64,000 nucleotides of DNA. Source: Symsagittifera roscoffensis. Lineage: Eukaryota; Xenacoelomorpha; Acoela; Convolutidae. The DNA lies in the NCBI RefSeq assembly GCF_963678635.1, contig NC_087068.1, positions 41,005,649-41,069,648 on the forward strand, given 5' to 3'. Positions 1-11,800 of this stretch are shown piece by piece (within the stretch, counting starts at the first letter, position 1; each line of letters starts with the position of its first letter). The position numbers and the translations under genes are program-made. The notes under the pieces were generated by a model. The model searched no databases. It saw only the letters and a list, made by a program, of their open reading frames with translations, and was not told the origin of the DNA.

Positions 1-3000
1 ATTTTTGGACTGCTCTCGAAAACTACCCACTAAAATCTAATGAGCAACGTTTTAAGCATTTTTCAAACTAAAAAGCTCTTGTAATTTCTTCAGTTTTTAA
101 GAAAACTGAAGAAATGATGAAATAAACAGATTTTGAATTCAATAAATCGGGACTTACTTTTCTTTGCTTTAGGTCTGTTTTGGAAATTACCCTTGTCCTA
201 CCGCATCAAAACACAAAATTCAAAAATTATCAAACAGGTATTTCCAGCTTTAACTGGCATCTAGTTTCTGTTTGATAAAAACAGTTGTTATGAAAATATT
301 TTTGGGATCGGTTTTTTTGTAACACGCTTTGGAATGTTTTCGTTCATCTCAAAAACTACTCGAAAGATATTCGAAAGAGTCGTACCAATGGGAAATTCGC
401 ACACTCTCCTATATGCCTGCATACTCACCTTGTATCTTTTTACCTCACCCCACTCTCTACAGCCTTCGAAAAAATGTATGCGGAGATTTTTGTTCCAAGT
501 TTTGGATTTTTAACAAGGCGTCTAAGTCTGAGATTTTGGGTTCAACGGGTAGAACAGGTTGTGAAAAGCTCCCTTGCATAAACGGCTACGCCCATACTTT
601 TTACACAAAAAGTTATGGCCCTCGGAATAGTCAAATTTTTATTTTTGATCTTTTCCAAAATTTTAGAATTCTCAAAAGCTACCCTCCTCAATCTGAGGTT
701 CAGGTTTCAAGGAGTAGAATGGGTTGTGGGAAGCTCAATTTTTCAACTTTTCAATTTTTTTTGACTTTTTTTGAAAACTTGACTTTTTGGGAATCTGAGA
801 TTTTAAGTTCAATCGAATAGACGGAACTCAATCGAAAAGATCAATTTTTTTCACACAAAAATTATGACCCTCGGAATGCCAATTTTTCGATTTTTCCGAG
901 GATTTGGATTTAATCAGTAGAATGGGTTCGGGAAAACTCCAGTGCATAAACGATTACGTCTAAATTTTTTTACCGAAAACTATGACCCTCCGAGAATTCA
1001 ACTTTTCGAAATTTTGACCGTTATTTGAAGTTTTTTTCTCGCAAACAACTCGCCCAAATCTGAAGTTCTGGTTTCACGGAGTATAATAGCTTGTGGGAAG
1101 CTCCTCTATCTAAACAATTAAGCCAAAAAACTTTTCAAAAAAAAATTATGGTCCATCGAAAAGACAAAATTTCGCTTTTTTGACCGTCTTTTCAAGCATT
1201 TCGATTTTCTCGAAAAGTACGACCACAAATCCGAGATTTTGGTTTCGATAGGTAAAAGGGGTTGTGAATGCTCTCCCGTATAAGCGGTTACGCTCAAATT
1301 CTGTTGCACAAAAAGTTATGACCCTCGAAAAAAATCAATTTTTTTACTGTTTTTATTGAAATTTTCGTATTTTCTCAAACCACCTTCGCGAAACTGAGAT
1401 ATTGATTTCAGCAGCGTGAAAAACGGGTTGTAGGAAGTTCCACGGTACAAGCGGTCACAACCATATTTTCTCTTATACAACAAGTTATGACCCTAGAAGA
1501 AATCCGATTTTTTTACCGTTTTTTGAAACTTTTTACTGCTCTCAAAAACTACCCACCAAAATCTAATGAGCAAAAATTTAAGCGTGTTTCAAACTAACCA
1601 GTTTTTGTAATGACTTCAGTTTTTAAGAAAACTGAAGTATTGATGAAATTAACAGATTTTGAATTCTTTAATTTGGGACCATTTTTTTCTTAGCGGCCAG
1701 TTTTTAACAAACAGGAACTAGAGGCCAGTTAAAGCTGGAAATACCTGTTTGATATTTTTTCAATTTTTTGTATTGATGCGAAAGGAAAAAAATAATTTCA
1801 AAAACAGACCTACTGTTTTTGAAATTATTCTTTTCCTTCCGCATCAATACAAAAATTTGAAAAATTATCAAACAGGTATTTCCAGCTTTAACTGGCCTGT
1901 AGCTCCTGTTTGATAAAAACAGGTATTTTAAAAAGGTTTTGAGGATCATGTTTTTTTTTGTTAGACTCTTTGGAATGTTTGCATTTATCTCAAAAATTAC
2001 TCGACCGATTTTCGAAAGAGTGATACCAATGGGAAATCTGCCCACTCTCCTGTGTATTTGCATGCTCTCATCGTCTCTTTTTACGTTACTCCCCTTTCTA
2101 CAGATTTGGAAAAAGTGTGTGGAGTAGAGTTTTGACCCAATTTTTGGACTTTTTGTACGTTTTCTCAAACAAATTTATGATTTTTGACCGTTTTTCAAAC
2201 ATTTCGATTTTCTCGATAAATACCTATCCAAATCTGAGATTTGAGTTGCAATAGGTAGAACGGGTTGTGGGAAGCTCTCCTGCATAAGCGATTACGCTCA
2301 AATTCTTCTACACAAAAAATTATGACTCTCAGAAAAGTAGACTTTTGACTGTATTTATCAAATTTTGACTTCTCAAGAATCACCCTCGCGAATCTGAGAG
2401 TTTGATTCAGTGTGAATAACGGGTTGTGAGAAGCACCAAAAAATAAGCGGTCACGCCCAATTTTTTTAACACAAATAGATTCAACCCTCGGAAAAGTCCA
2501 AGTTTCGATTTTAAGACCGTTTTTCAGCCTATCAAGCTCTTGTAATCACTTCAGTTTTTCGGAAATTTTAAGCAATAGATGAAACTAACAGATTTTCATG
2601 TCATTAAATTGGGATTTACTTTTATTTGCTATTGGTCTGGTTTTAAAATTACCCTTGTCCCTCTGCATCAATACGAAAATTTCAAAATTTATCAAATAGT
2701 CATTGGAATTGGGTTTTTTTGACGCTTTGGAAAATTTTTTCATTGTTTTAAAAACTTAGTTTTTCTCATAAAGTGCTGTACCCATTTTCAAACAATTGTT
2801 TCCAATGGGAAGCCTGCACGCTACCCTCTGTGTCTGCATAATCCCCTAATCTCTTTTTTTCCCTACCCCATTTCCACATTCTTCGAAAAAATGTGTTGGG
2901 GGAATTTTTGAACCATATTTTTGGATTTTTTAGATTTTCTCAAACTACCCTCCCTAATCTGAGATTTTATTTCAAAAAATAGAAAAAGTTGTGGGAAGTT

Positions 3001-4900
3001 TCCCGGCATTAGTGGCTCTGCCCAATTTTTTCACAAAAAGTTATGGTCCTTAAAAAAATCAATTTTCAATTTCTTGATCTTTTGAAATGTTTTGACTTTT
3101 TTGGGAAGCTACCCTCTGAAATCTAAGATTTTAGTTTCAATCGAAAGAACGGCTCTCAATTGAAAAGATTCAAAATTCTCACACAGCAAAATATATGACC
3201 CCCGGAAAGTCGAACTCTCGATTTTTGACCGTTTTTGAAACTTTTCGACTTTTCTCAACAGCTACAATCCCAAATTTGAGTATATGGATTTAAATAGTAG
3301 ATCGTGTTTGAGAAAATTCCGCTGCAAAATGATACATCTTATTCTTTTGCACAAAGCTATGACCCTCTGAAAAGTCAAACTTGAATATTTTGACCATTTT
3401 TTGAAACTTCGTTTTTTTCTCGAAAACGACCCTCCCAAATCTGAGGTTTTGGTTCCAATGAGTAAAACAAGTTGTTGGAAGTTCCGCTGTATGTGGGACT
3501 CGAAAAGACCCTCCCAATTACAGCGGAGCTCCTTGCTGTATGAGGGACTCTAAAAAGACTTCTCGAAAGCGACCCTCGCAAATCTGAGGATTTGGTTCCA
3601 ATGAGTAGAACGAGACGTGGAAAGCTCCCCGGTTATGCCTAATTTTTTAATTTGTGAACCCCGGAAAAGTCAAATTTTTGATTATTTGACCGTGTTTTGA
3701 AACTTTTTGGTTCTTCTCAAAAAATATTCACCCAAATCTAATGAGCAAAGTTTTAAGCATTTTTCAACGTAACAAGCTCTTGTTATCACTTCAATAGTTA
3801 AGAAAACTGAAGTAGTTGATGAAATTAACACATTTTGAAGTCATTAAATTAGGATTTACCTTTCTTTGGTAAAGGTCTGTTTTTGAAATTACCCGTGTCC
3901 TTCCGCAGCAAATCAAAATATTATTCCAGCTTTTGCTGGCCTGTAGCTGCTTTCCTAAAACTGCGCTTTGGAATCAATCGAAAGAACAGACTGTGTGTGG
4001 CACCCATACACAAGCGGCTGAGTTCAGTTTTTATGCGCAAAAATTTATTGCTCTGGGAAAAATTTTTGATCGTTTCAATTTCTGGCTTTTCTCGGAAATC
4101 ACCTTTGCTAATCGGCAATTTTATAATGATTTGAAGTAACAGATTGGGGCAAGAAACTCTGCACAAGCACCTTGTTAACAAAATGTTATGGCACTCAAGA
4201 AGGTCTGAATTCCGACCAATCCGAGGAGAACTTCGTATTCGGATGTGTTTTAGTTTTTTCTGTTTTGTTTTTGGTTTTCCTGTTTTCTCACAAAATCGAT
4301 ATTGTTTTCTCACAAAATCGATATTTGTTATTGATATTGATTTCTCACAAAGTCAATATTTGTTAGCATAAAATCTGTGATTTCATGTTGATTTGAAGCA
4401 AAGGTTGTGGTAAGCTACCCTGCATAAGCACCTACCCCCATGTTTGTTGTTATCAAAAAGTTATGGCCCTCAGAAAACTCTAAATCGAAATTTTGATTTT
4501 TCGACGTCTTTTTTTTTATTTCTCTGATAAAAACTCTTAAATGTGAACTTAATCGTTCTATAAAGGGAACAAGTGGTAAAAACATTTCCGGCATAATCAA
4601 TTATCTGCTGACTTTAGTAGAAATAAAATACACTTTTCGGAGGTTTTTCAACTTTTGCCAATTTTTCGGAATTTTTTGATCCTTTTCGAAAACTACCGTA
4701 ATTCTTAGATTGAGTTCTCTCCGCACAAAGCGATAAGTCATTTCAGCACAAAAAATATTCAAAAGCTTCAAGTCTGAGTTTTTGTGTCCATTTTAAAAAT
4801 TTTTTGTCTTCTTTCAAAAAGTAACTAAATCTGAGATGCAGGTTTCAGCCGCTTTAAGTAAAAGTTTGATTCTCTGAGGAATGTCCGTTCATGCAAATTT
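1..4900. repeat. Diverged satellite, about 165-175 bp per unit
   Basis: Head-to-tail degenerate units. Each contains a core like 'TTATGACCCTCGG', a T-rich stretch, 'CTCGAAAACTACCC', 'AAATCTGAGATTTTGG' and 'GGTTGTGGGAAGCTC'. The 'TATGACCCTC' core recurs near 620, 852, 970, 1145, 1314, 1484, 2320, 3025, 3190, 3355 and 4450; adjacent spacings are mostly 165-175 bp. Interspersed are blocks with 'ATCAAACAGGTATTTCC' and 'AGCTTTAACTGGC' (about 230, 1735, 1870, 3925). Open frames here are short and not conserved between units, so I see no gene. Related units occur near 7.2-7.9, 10.4-10.9 and, inverted, 29.6-30.1 kb. Confidence 0.8.
1697..1925. repeat. Long hairpin (inverted repeat) in the satellite
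   Basis: Two arms of about 112 bp, inverted, with only a few bases between them near 1810. Left arm reads out from 'AACAAACAGGAACTAGAGG'; right arm ends 'CTCCTGTTTGATAAAAACAGG'-like. Arms differ at only a few positions. This looks like a fold-back unit of the 'CAAACAGG' block found elsewhere in the satellite. Confidence 0.8.
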
Positions 4901-5620
4901 TGAAACTTTTTTTGGATGTTTTTTTAGTTTTTTCCTTTATATTTTAATGTTTTCTGCGCAAAATCAGAAAAAAAACAAAAAAACAATTACTGGACTAGGT
5001 TGAGTGATATATCATGATAACATCCTTTCAGTCGTGAATCCACTGGGATAAAAAAAATTGGTAATTTTTTTACCTGTGTCGAGAAAAACGTTTTCGTTTT
5101 TTCATTTTTTTTGTGACGAATATCTTCCGAATAAAGCAAACAAACAAAGTGAGATAAATTGTTTTGAAAGCTTTAGTTGACAATTTCCAGACAAAAAATA
5201 TGAACTTTTTATAAGTATTGTGCAAAAAAAATTATTATTTTTTTTTTCGTTTTTTTGTTTGAAAATCTTTGCTCGAAGACAACTGTTGTTGATTATGCCT
5301 ATTATACTAGGTTTTAGGCAGGTTTTTAAATTTTCTCATCACACCATTAACTCGCACAAAAAACGACACGTAATTGAAGAATTGAAAAGCCTAATAATTC
5401 GAAGAACTCATTTGCAAAAATGTATGAAATTTGTATGACTAGCATTTTTCCATAGACTAAGTGTATGAAATTGTATGATTCGCATTTTCGGTTTATGGAG
5501 GTCATCCCGGGATTCTTTGTTGTTTTTATGAACATGGTTGGAACATTTTGTGCTATTCGCACAGCAACCGGCTATCCTTAGTTTTTTTGATAAAACTTTT
5601 AGGACATCTAAAGCTAAATA
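4901..5620. other. AT-rich stretch without a recognisable gene
   Basis: Poly-A/poly-T rich sequence with no conserved open frame. The end (about 5425-5510) carries two 'TTGTATGA' + 'AGCATTTTTCCATA'-type motifs, the same short dispersed family as at about 26.0-26.2 and 35.1 kb. Confidence 0.5.
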
Positions 5621-7163
5621 CATAACAGGGCTGTTAGGGTGTCTTTTTTGATTGAAACTATCAAAAATCAAATGTCTAGAATGGTAGGACGTTGTTGGTG
5701 AAAAGTTGGGTATAGTTTTCTGGTGTGGCCTTTCTGGCGTGGCGTTTCCGTTATTCAAGGAGGGGATAGTTGAGGCGTGCTTCAACCGTTTTGTTAACGA
5801 AACAGTAATGAAATAGGGTGACAGGATTTTGAAAGAGTAGTGTCTTCCGGGGGTTTGACGAGGAGTATGGCGAGTGTTTTCAATTGAATGGTATCTGCAA
5901 AGCTCGTAAGTTAATGACTTCAGTGAGCAAGGCAGTCTAGGCAATTTAGTTGAAGAGGGGTATGACGGATGTTTTCCGATTAAATGGTAGTTGCCGAGCG
6001 CGTATGCTTTCGACTTTGTTGAGGTAGCCCAGGACAAATTATTTGATGTTTCAAATGAAAAATTTTACTTCTATCAATACCAAAAACTCTACTTAATTCG
6101 TTTCTCTTTTTTTTCAGGATGAAACTGAGGCGCAACTGTTGAAGGACTTGGAATTGAAGAGTTGTGGTTTGAGCCGTTAAATTTTTCAAATGTTCATTTA
6201 CCATACAAGTCGCCAGTTGTTACTCACCTTGGTTCTGTGCTACTGGAAGTCTGGAACTTGCGTCAAGTTTTCTTCGTGTTTGCACTGCAATTTTGACTAA
6301 TTTTGATTGGCAGTTATGTTAGGATTATTGAGGTCAACGATTCTACGTGGTCTCGTTGTTTCATTAAGACTTGGTTTCGTTTGGAACGTGGTCTATAGCG
6401 AATTTTGAAAAAAGCATGGATTTTGTTTCTGAGCTGGCTGGTTGGAGGATTGCTTCCTCAAAAACTTTTTCAACTATTCAAACATCGTTGGGGTACTCGT
6501 TTTGAGGGAGTACATCGCTTCCCTCAGCTCCAAGTTATTATCATCCGATTTAAAGATAGTGGAGAATGTTGTGCTGAGGGCAAGATGGGTGTGAGAGGGT
6601 TAGATTTGATGAAAATGGGTAGATTTTTCAAATTATGGTAATTTGTGATGTCCAATGGCACATTAGGACAAGCGTATGCATGGCAAGATCAATATAGGAG
6701 ACAAGGCATTTCCCAAGTTGAATAGATACACAATGAAGTCATTTTTAAATCTGATATCAATAGTATATATTCTAACGTCTTCGGGGATTTCAAGAGGGGG
6801 GCATGTGCTTTGGTTGTACCGAATACGAGTCCTTCTGACTCAAGTAGTTGATGGTTTTTGGATACCTTGAGGGTTTACTAAGATAGCGGAGGTATGTAGA
6901 AATTGGTTTCGGAAACTTTTTTCCGACCAGATCAACAATGTGGATCTCATTTTTTTCTTGGCAGATGATGTTGCTACTGCCCTTTTATCGATGATGTTTA
7001 TCGTAGACCGATGAAAGAGTCATGGGGACGATACATTTTTGTGGGCAATCTTTTGGGGGTGGGGATGATAAATTAGTAGTTGTTGAGTGCATGAAGCTCG
7101 GGCAATTGACAGTCTTGATGGCCGTTCATAGATTTTTAGAACGGGGTTCTGGTGACGCGGGTT
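5621..7163. other. Unassigned region with a local duplication
   Basis: More complex sequence than its surroundings. A degenerate duplication of about 95 bp is visible at about 5859-5950 and 5953-6050 (both contain 'GTATG', 'ATGTTTTC' and 'AATGGTA' in order). A related phrase recurs near 7050-7110. A 209-codon open frame on the minus strand spans it, but its repetitive, low-complexity peptide matches nothing I know. No gene is called. Confidence 0.35.
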
Positions 7164-7207
7164 GTCTTAGAGCGGGGAAAGGAATGGGGGACGCTGGTGA
7201 GAGTAAG
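7164..7207 (+). repeat. Left copy of 44-bp direct repeat bounding a satellite block
   Basis: Begins 'GTCTTAGAGCGGGGA' and ends 'GGTGAGAGTAAG'. The same 44 bp, with one mismatch, recurs at 7936-7979, so the intervening block looks inserted with a long target duplication. Confidence 0.75.
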
Positions 7208-7935
7208 CTTTCCCAAAAAAATTCGCTTTCCCAAAAAACTACCCGTCAGATTCTCATAAAAGTGGTACCAATGGATTCAGTAGCGTTTCACCTACCTGCC
7301 TGCATGAAATTTAGGGCAATTTTCACCCTACCCCACCCCCTACGGTCTTAGAAAAGCTTCACAACTCGAAAATTTTTTTCACTTTTTGCCTCAAAAAGTA
7401 ACCGTCCAGATTTGGGATTAAGGGTTTAATCGATAGACCAGGTTGTAGGAAACTCCCCCGCACAAGCGGCTGGTCCCTAATTTGCTTAGGGGAAGAGCTA
7501 TAGACTTAGGAAAAGTCACTTTTTTGACTTTTTTGGCCTTTTTTCAAATCTTTCCGATTTCCTCAAAAACTACCCGTCCAGATTTGGGATTAAGGATTTA
7601 ATCGATAGACCAGGTTGTAGGAACCCCCCCCCCCTACACAAACGGCTCGTCCCTAATTTGTCTAGGGGAAGAGCTATACACTTAGGAATAGTCAATTTTT
7701 CGGTTTTTAGGCCATTTTTTCAAACTTTTTCGATTTCTTCAAAAACTACCCATCCAGATTTGGGATTAAGGGTTTAATCGATAGACCAGGTTGTAGGAAA
7801 CTCCCCTGCCCAAGCCCCCTTTTTTGCGTAGGAAGGGCGCTATCGACTTGAGAAACCTGAAATTTTAAAACAATTTTAAAATAATCAATATTAAATTAAT
7901 CAAACAGGTCTCTCCAGCTTTCAGCTGGGCCCCTA
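7208..7935. mobile_element. Inserted block of satellite units (non-autonomous, unclassified)
   Basis: 728 bp between two 44-bp direct repeats. It holds about three units of 172-176 bp sharing 'CCAGATTTGGGATTAAG' (about 7406, 7578, 7754) and ends with the 'AATCAAACAGGTCTCTCCAG' type block seen at the end of satellite arrays at 0.2 and 1.9 kb. A 12-C run occurs near 7630. No coding capacity. It could be a mobile satellite-bearing element or a repair-mediated insertion. Confidence 0.5.
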
Positions 7936-7979
7936 GTCTTAGAGCGGGGAGAGGAATGGGGGACGCTGGTGAGAGTAAG
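7936..7979 (+). repeat. Right copy of 44-bp direct repeat
   Basis: Partner of 7164-7207. After it the sequence runs into a GTGAGTGG-rich simple stretch (7980-8030). Confidence 0.75.
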
Positions 7980-8626
7980 TTAGTGTGAGTGGTCTTGTGT
8001 GAGTGGGTGAGTAGGTGGGTGATGTGTGTTGAGTGAAAAGTGCGTCAGCGTCTTTTGGCAGTAGTTTGCAGAATTTAGTAACAATTTGGACAGTAGAACG
8101 TTGTGGTGTTGGTACTTTTGTTTGAGGCCGATACCTTTAAAACAGATCCAGCTGCTGAGTGCCACTGTAGGCTTCAGTGAGAGTGGCGGATCAGAATATT
8201 ACATGGTTTGCATTTGTAATTTTTTGACCCAGGATTTTTTGTTCTTGATTCCAGATTTTGGATTTAAGGCTTGTGCAAACGTGTGCTTCAGTTCAACTTC
8301 TTGGAAAGTCACATCTGGAGCCGTTAAATATTCTTTAATCCTTCGGTTAAGCTAAATATTTGCTGATCCGCGCATTTGCACGTCTGCCAAGTCTGAAAGT
8401 ACCGATTTTCAATCAAAACGGGCTGAGCATCTCAAAACTTATAAAAACTGTGATCATAAAAAGTAGGAGCATCGGCCCAGGTTGTTATCTTTGATTTTTA
8501 AGTTGTCACTTTAAAATGAATGAAATAAGAAAAAAAAGATAGCCTGACGCAAAAAAAACGCCTCAAAGAGGTTATCATTTTCTTCAGACAGAAAATTAGT
8601 GATTTTGACAGCATTGGCGTTTTTAG

Positions 8627-8835
8627 GTTTGCACCTGGGATGTTTTTCTTAAAGAACCTGGCAATAAGCTGGACCCCTTAAAAGCGGAGTACTTTCCAAT
8701 GTACGAATTTCAAAATGGCTGTGCTATTCTACCCCTCTCATCTTCACAGAAACCAAATGAACCCAAGTTGATGAAGTATGTACAGTCAGGTTTCTACACG
8801 CCTTTCCCAGATCCATACGACGATCAGTGTATCAG
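8627..8835 (+). CDS. Exon a of the unidentified + strand gene
   Basis: Acceptor 'GTTTTTAG' then an open frame of 69 codons starting VCTWDVFLKEPG; donor 'ATCAG|GTAAGG'. A stop (TAG) sits in frame just before the exon, fixing its left edge. It ends in phase 2. Confidence 0.7.
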
Positions 8836-11800
8836 GTAAGGCATATGATATAGCATCTGTTGCACTCCGATTCCGATTACTATTATATAAAAGCTTCAAT
8901 GTACTGTTGAGCGATGCTAGAAAAAATTAAATTCATTCGTTTCGTTCCATAAAAATTTGATTAAAAAGCGATTCAAATCGGAAAAATTTAGTAGCAGATG
9001 TTTCTTAAGCAGAAAAACGGACCCCGTGTTTCAATAATTTTTTTTCGAAAATACGAAAAAATCCGTGCTTATGATTTACATACACGAAGATAAATTAACC
9101 GTTAATCTGTATCAGTTACTACGAGCGTATCTATTATCACAAGGCTCAAAAACTTTTATTCGAACTAGGGCGTAGTTTTGGTCACAGTACGAGTATGAAT
9201 TGTTGCATTATGTCATCTGGAATTTTCAAAGCAACATTCAATTCAAGGGAAATAAAATAACTGGTGTGTTGAAAAAAAATTAAAAGCAACACTTCCAACA
9301 TTTCAGAAAATTGTAACTCAATTTTTATGAGATATAGTTGACAGCATCTAAAACCAAATGGGACAACAAATTGATTGAATCAGGGCAAAGCCGTAAACGT
9401 TCACACGGCCCTTCAACGCTTTCGAACATCAATCGAAAAAAATTAGATAAGCTTTCAAAAAAAAGAAAAAAAGATCCACAAGAATGAAATTGAATCTTTT
9501 TTCAGTGCATCTATAGAACCCATTATAATTAAAAAGGAGTAGCATTAACATCAGTATCAAAAACAGTATCAGACCAAGTAGTAGCACGAATCTATCCCGT
9601 CGAAATTACTCTATGAGAGAACAAATCTTGATTCCATCGTGTTCGATATTAGTATCAATTATGGTTATCTTGCATGATTGTTAAGGTATTGCAAGATACT
9701 GCTAGATCCTATAAAGTTATACAGTATCTTTCAGAATTCCTTTCATCGACTTCGGCATGTAGTCCCAAAAGTAGACCAAAATTATTTTTGTTCCAGCTTT
9801 CTGGGACTAGTAGAAGTTTCTCCTGGCGTCAATTGGAATGCGTATCAGATTATGTCTGGTCTGTATAACTGGTGTGGAATCCCGTGGCTGTTTGAGGCAT
9901 CCATTGTTTTGAGCGAAAGAGAAATCAAAAGATCTCGCGTTTGGACGGAATATGCAAAACAGCTGGCAAATCACACCCATGAGAGCAAATATGGGTTTAA
10001 GTGGCTGTACGACAAGTACAACTCGCCCCAAGTGAGTGGTTTAAAAACATACCTTTTTTCTGCACTTTTGAAAAAACTAATAACATGAAACCAGAAATGC
10101 TCTGTTTTTCGTTGAAAAACATAGGGCGGATTGCAGAAGCGGTTTTAGAGAACGACCCCTGACCCACATAGATACCCTCTTCATTGATACAATTTTACAT
10201 ATCCATGTTTTGTGTCTGATTTTTTAAACAAAATATGAGCCCGTAAAATTTTCAATTTCTAAATTTTAGGGGGGTGCCGTTTAAAAAAATGCAACTTTTT
10301 GGTCACAAACTCCTTATTCCGCGCCTGGTTGCAGTCCGCCTACACTATAATATTGAATCTTGAGAGGCAAATTAACCTTTTTTAAACTTTAAAATTATGC
10401 TCAAAATCCTGTTTGATAAATCAGAGTTTAAAATTTTATGAGACTTGGTTATTTGGATATATAATTTTTTGATACGCTTTGGTACGTTTTTTTCACTTTC
10501 CACAAAAATAATTGATTTTCTCAAACACGATTGTCTTCAAGAAATTCCGAAGAAGTAATGTTTGACCCATATGTTCAATGAAAACGAGTTGTGAGACATT
10601 TTCCTGCTTAACTTACTAAGTTTAAAGTTTGGTATAAAAAAGTTATGTGATTGCCTGGAAAAAGTTCATTGAAATTTCGAGATATTTTGTGAAACTTTTT
10701 GAGTAGTCTGAAAAACTACTCTTTCTCAAATTTCCATCGAGAAAAAATATTGCGAGAAACTTCTCGACAAAAACTCCTACACCCTAAGTTCTGTTGGTAA
10801 ACTTATAGCTTTCGGAAATGTCAAAATTTTCTTACCAATTTTTGGAAAATTTTTTCCAGAAACTGCAATACCAAATCTAAAATCAAGGTTTAATCAATAG
10901 GATGCTTACACGATTTTTAGTCCATTATAATAATAACATTTTTCGTGACCTTATAATAAATTATATTCAATTATAATTGATTATAAATTTTCCGAGAATC
11001 TTTTATAACCTCTTTTAATCTCTTAATATCTCTTATAATAGATTATATTACTTTTTTCTTTCAAAAATGTCTAAAAGTGAGATGTCTTGTCACACTTGGT
11101 TCATCTGAACAGAAAGTTTTGCCACGAAACAAAAGTTTCATAGAAATCCCTTAATATTAGCTGAAAGATTCCCGCGGTAGGTGAAATATAACTCTTCTAC
11201 ATAAATCATGAGAATAAAGCAATGTGCTGATATTTTGGTGGTAAAAAACATTAAATGTACATAATGAAACGGGTATTATCAAGAAGAAATGAAAAAAGCA
11301 AAGAAAAGACTAAATCAATTTGAATTGATTTGAAAACTGTTAAAACAATTTTACCATTTTTCAATTTTCCCAAACCAATATCTACAAAAAGCATAAAATA
11401 TAAGCAATTCAGGTGGAAGGTCGAAGACAAAATGGGCAACAGAAATGGGATTATAAACAATTATAATTGATTATAATATATTTTTGTGCAAATGAAATAA
11501 ATTAGAATTTCGAATAAAAATAATCGATTATAATCGATTACAATGTATTATAATTGATTATATTTGATTTCAAAAAGAGAGATTATAATCGATTAATAAT
11601 TGATAAGAATCAACTATTTCTCAATTTTCGTAAGACTGTTACTAAAATTATATTATAGTTGATTATTTACGCTTGAAACTGGGTGCGGGTAGTTTTATAA
11701 GAAGACTACTGCAAACATTTTTTTATCTCAAATACTGACAGCAGTTCAATCTCAATTAATGCCAACAGTTTGAAGTCACCCACATTATACACACTCTTTT

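Noticed and set aside
329-820. 163-codon plus-strand open frame in the satellite
   Set aside because: The frame spans several satellite units, is not kept in other units, and the peptide is low-complexity Phe/Ser-rich.
1704-2168. 154-codon minus-strand frame
   Set aside because: It reads through the hairpin arms; the peptide just mirrors the inverted repeat.
5408-6037. 209-codon minus-strand frame
   Set aside because: Long, but repetitive and of low complexity, overlapping a local duplication and TTGTATGA motifs. No domain, no splice context.
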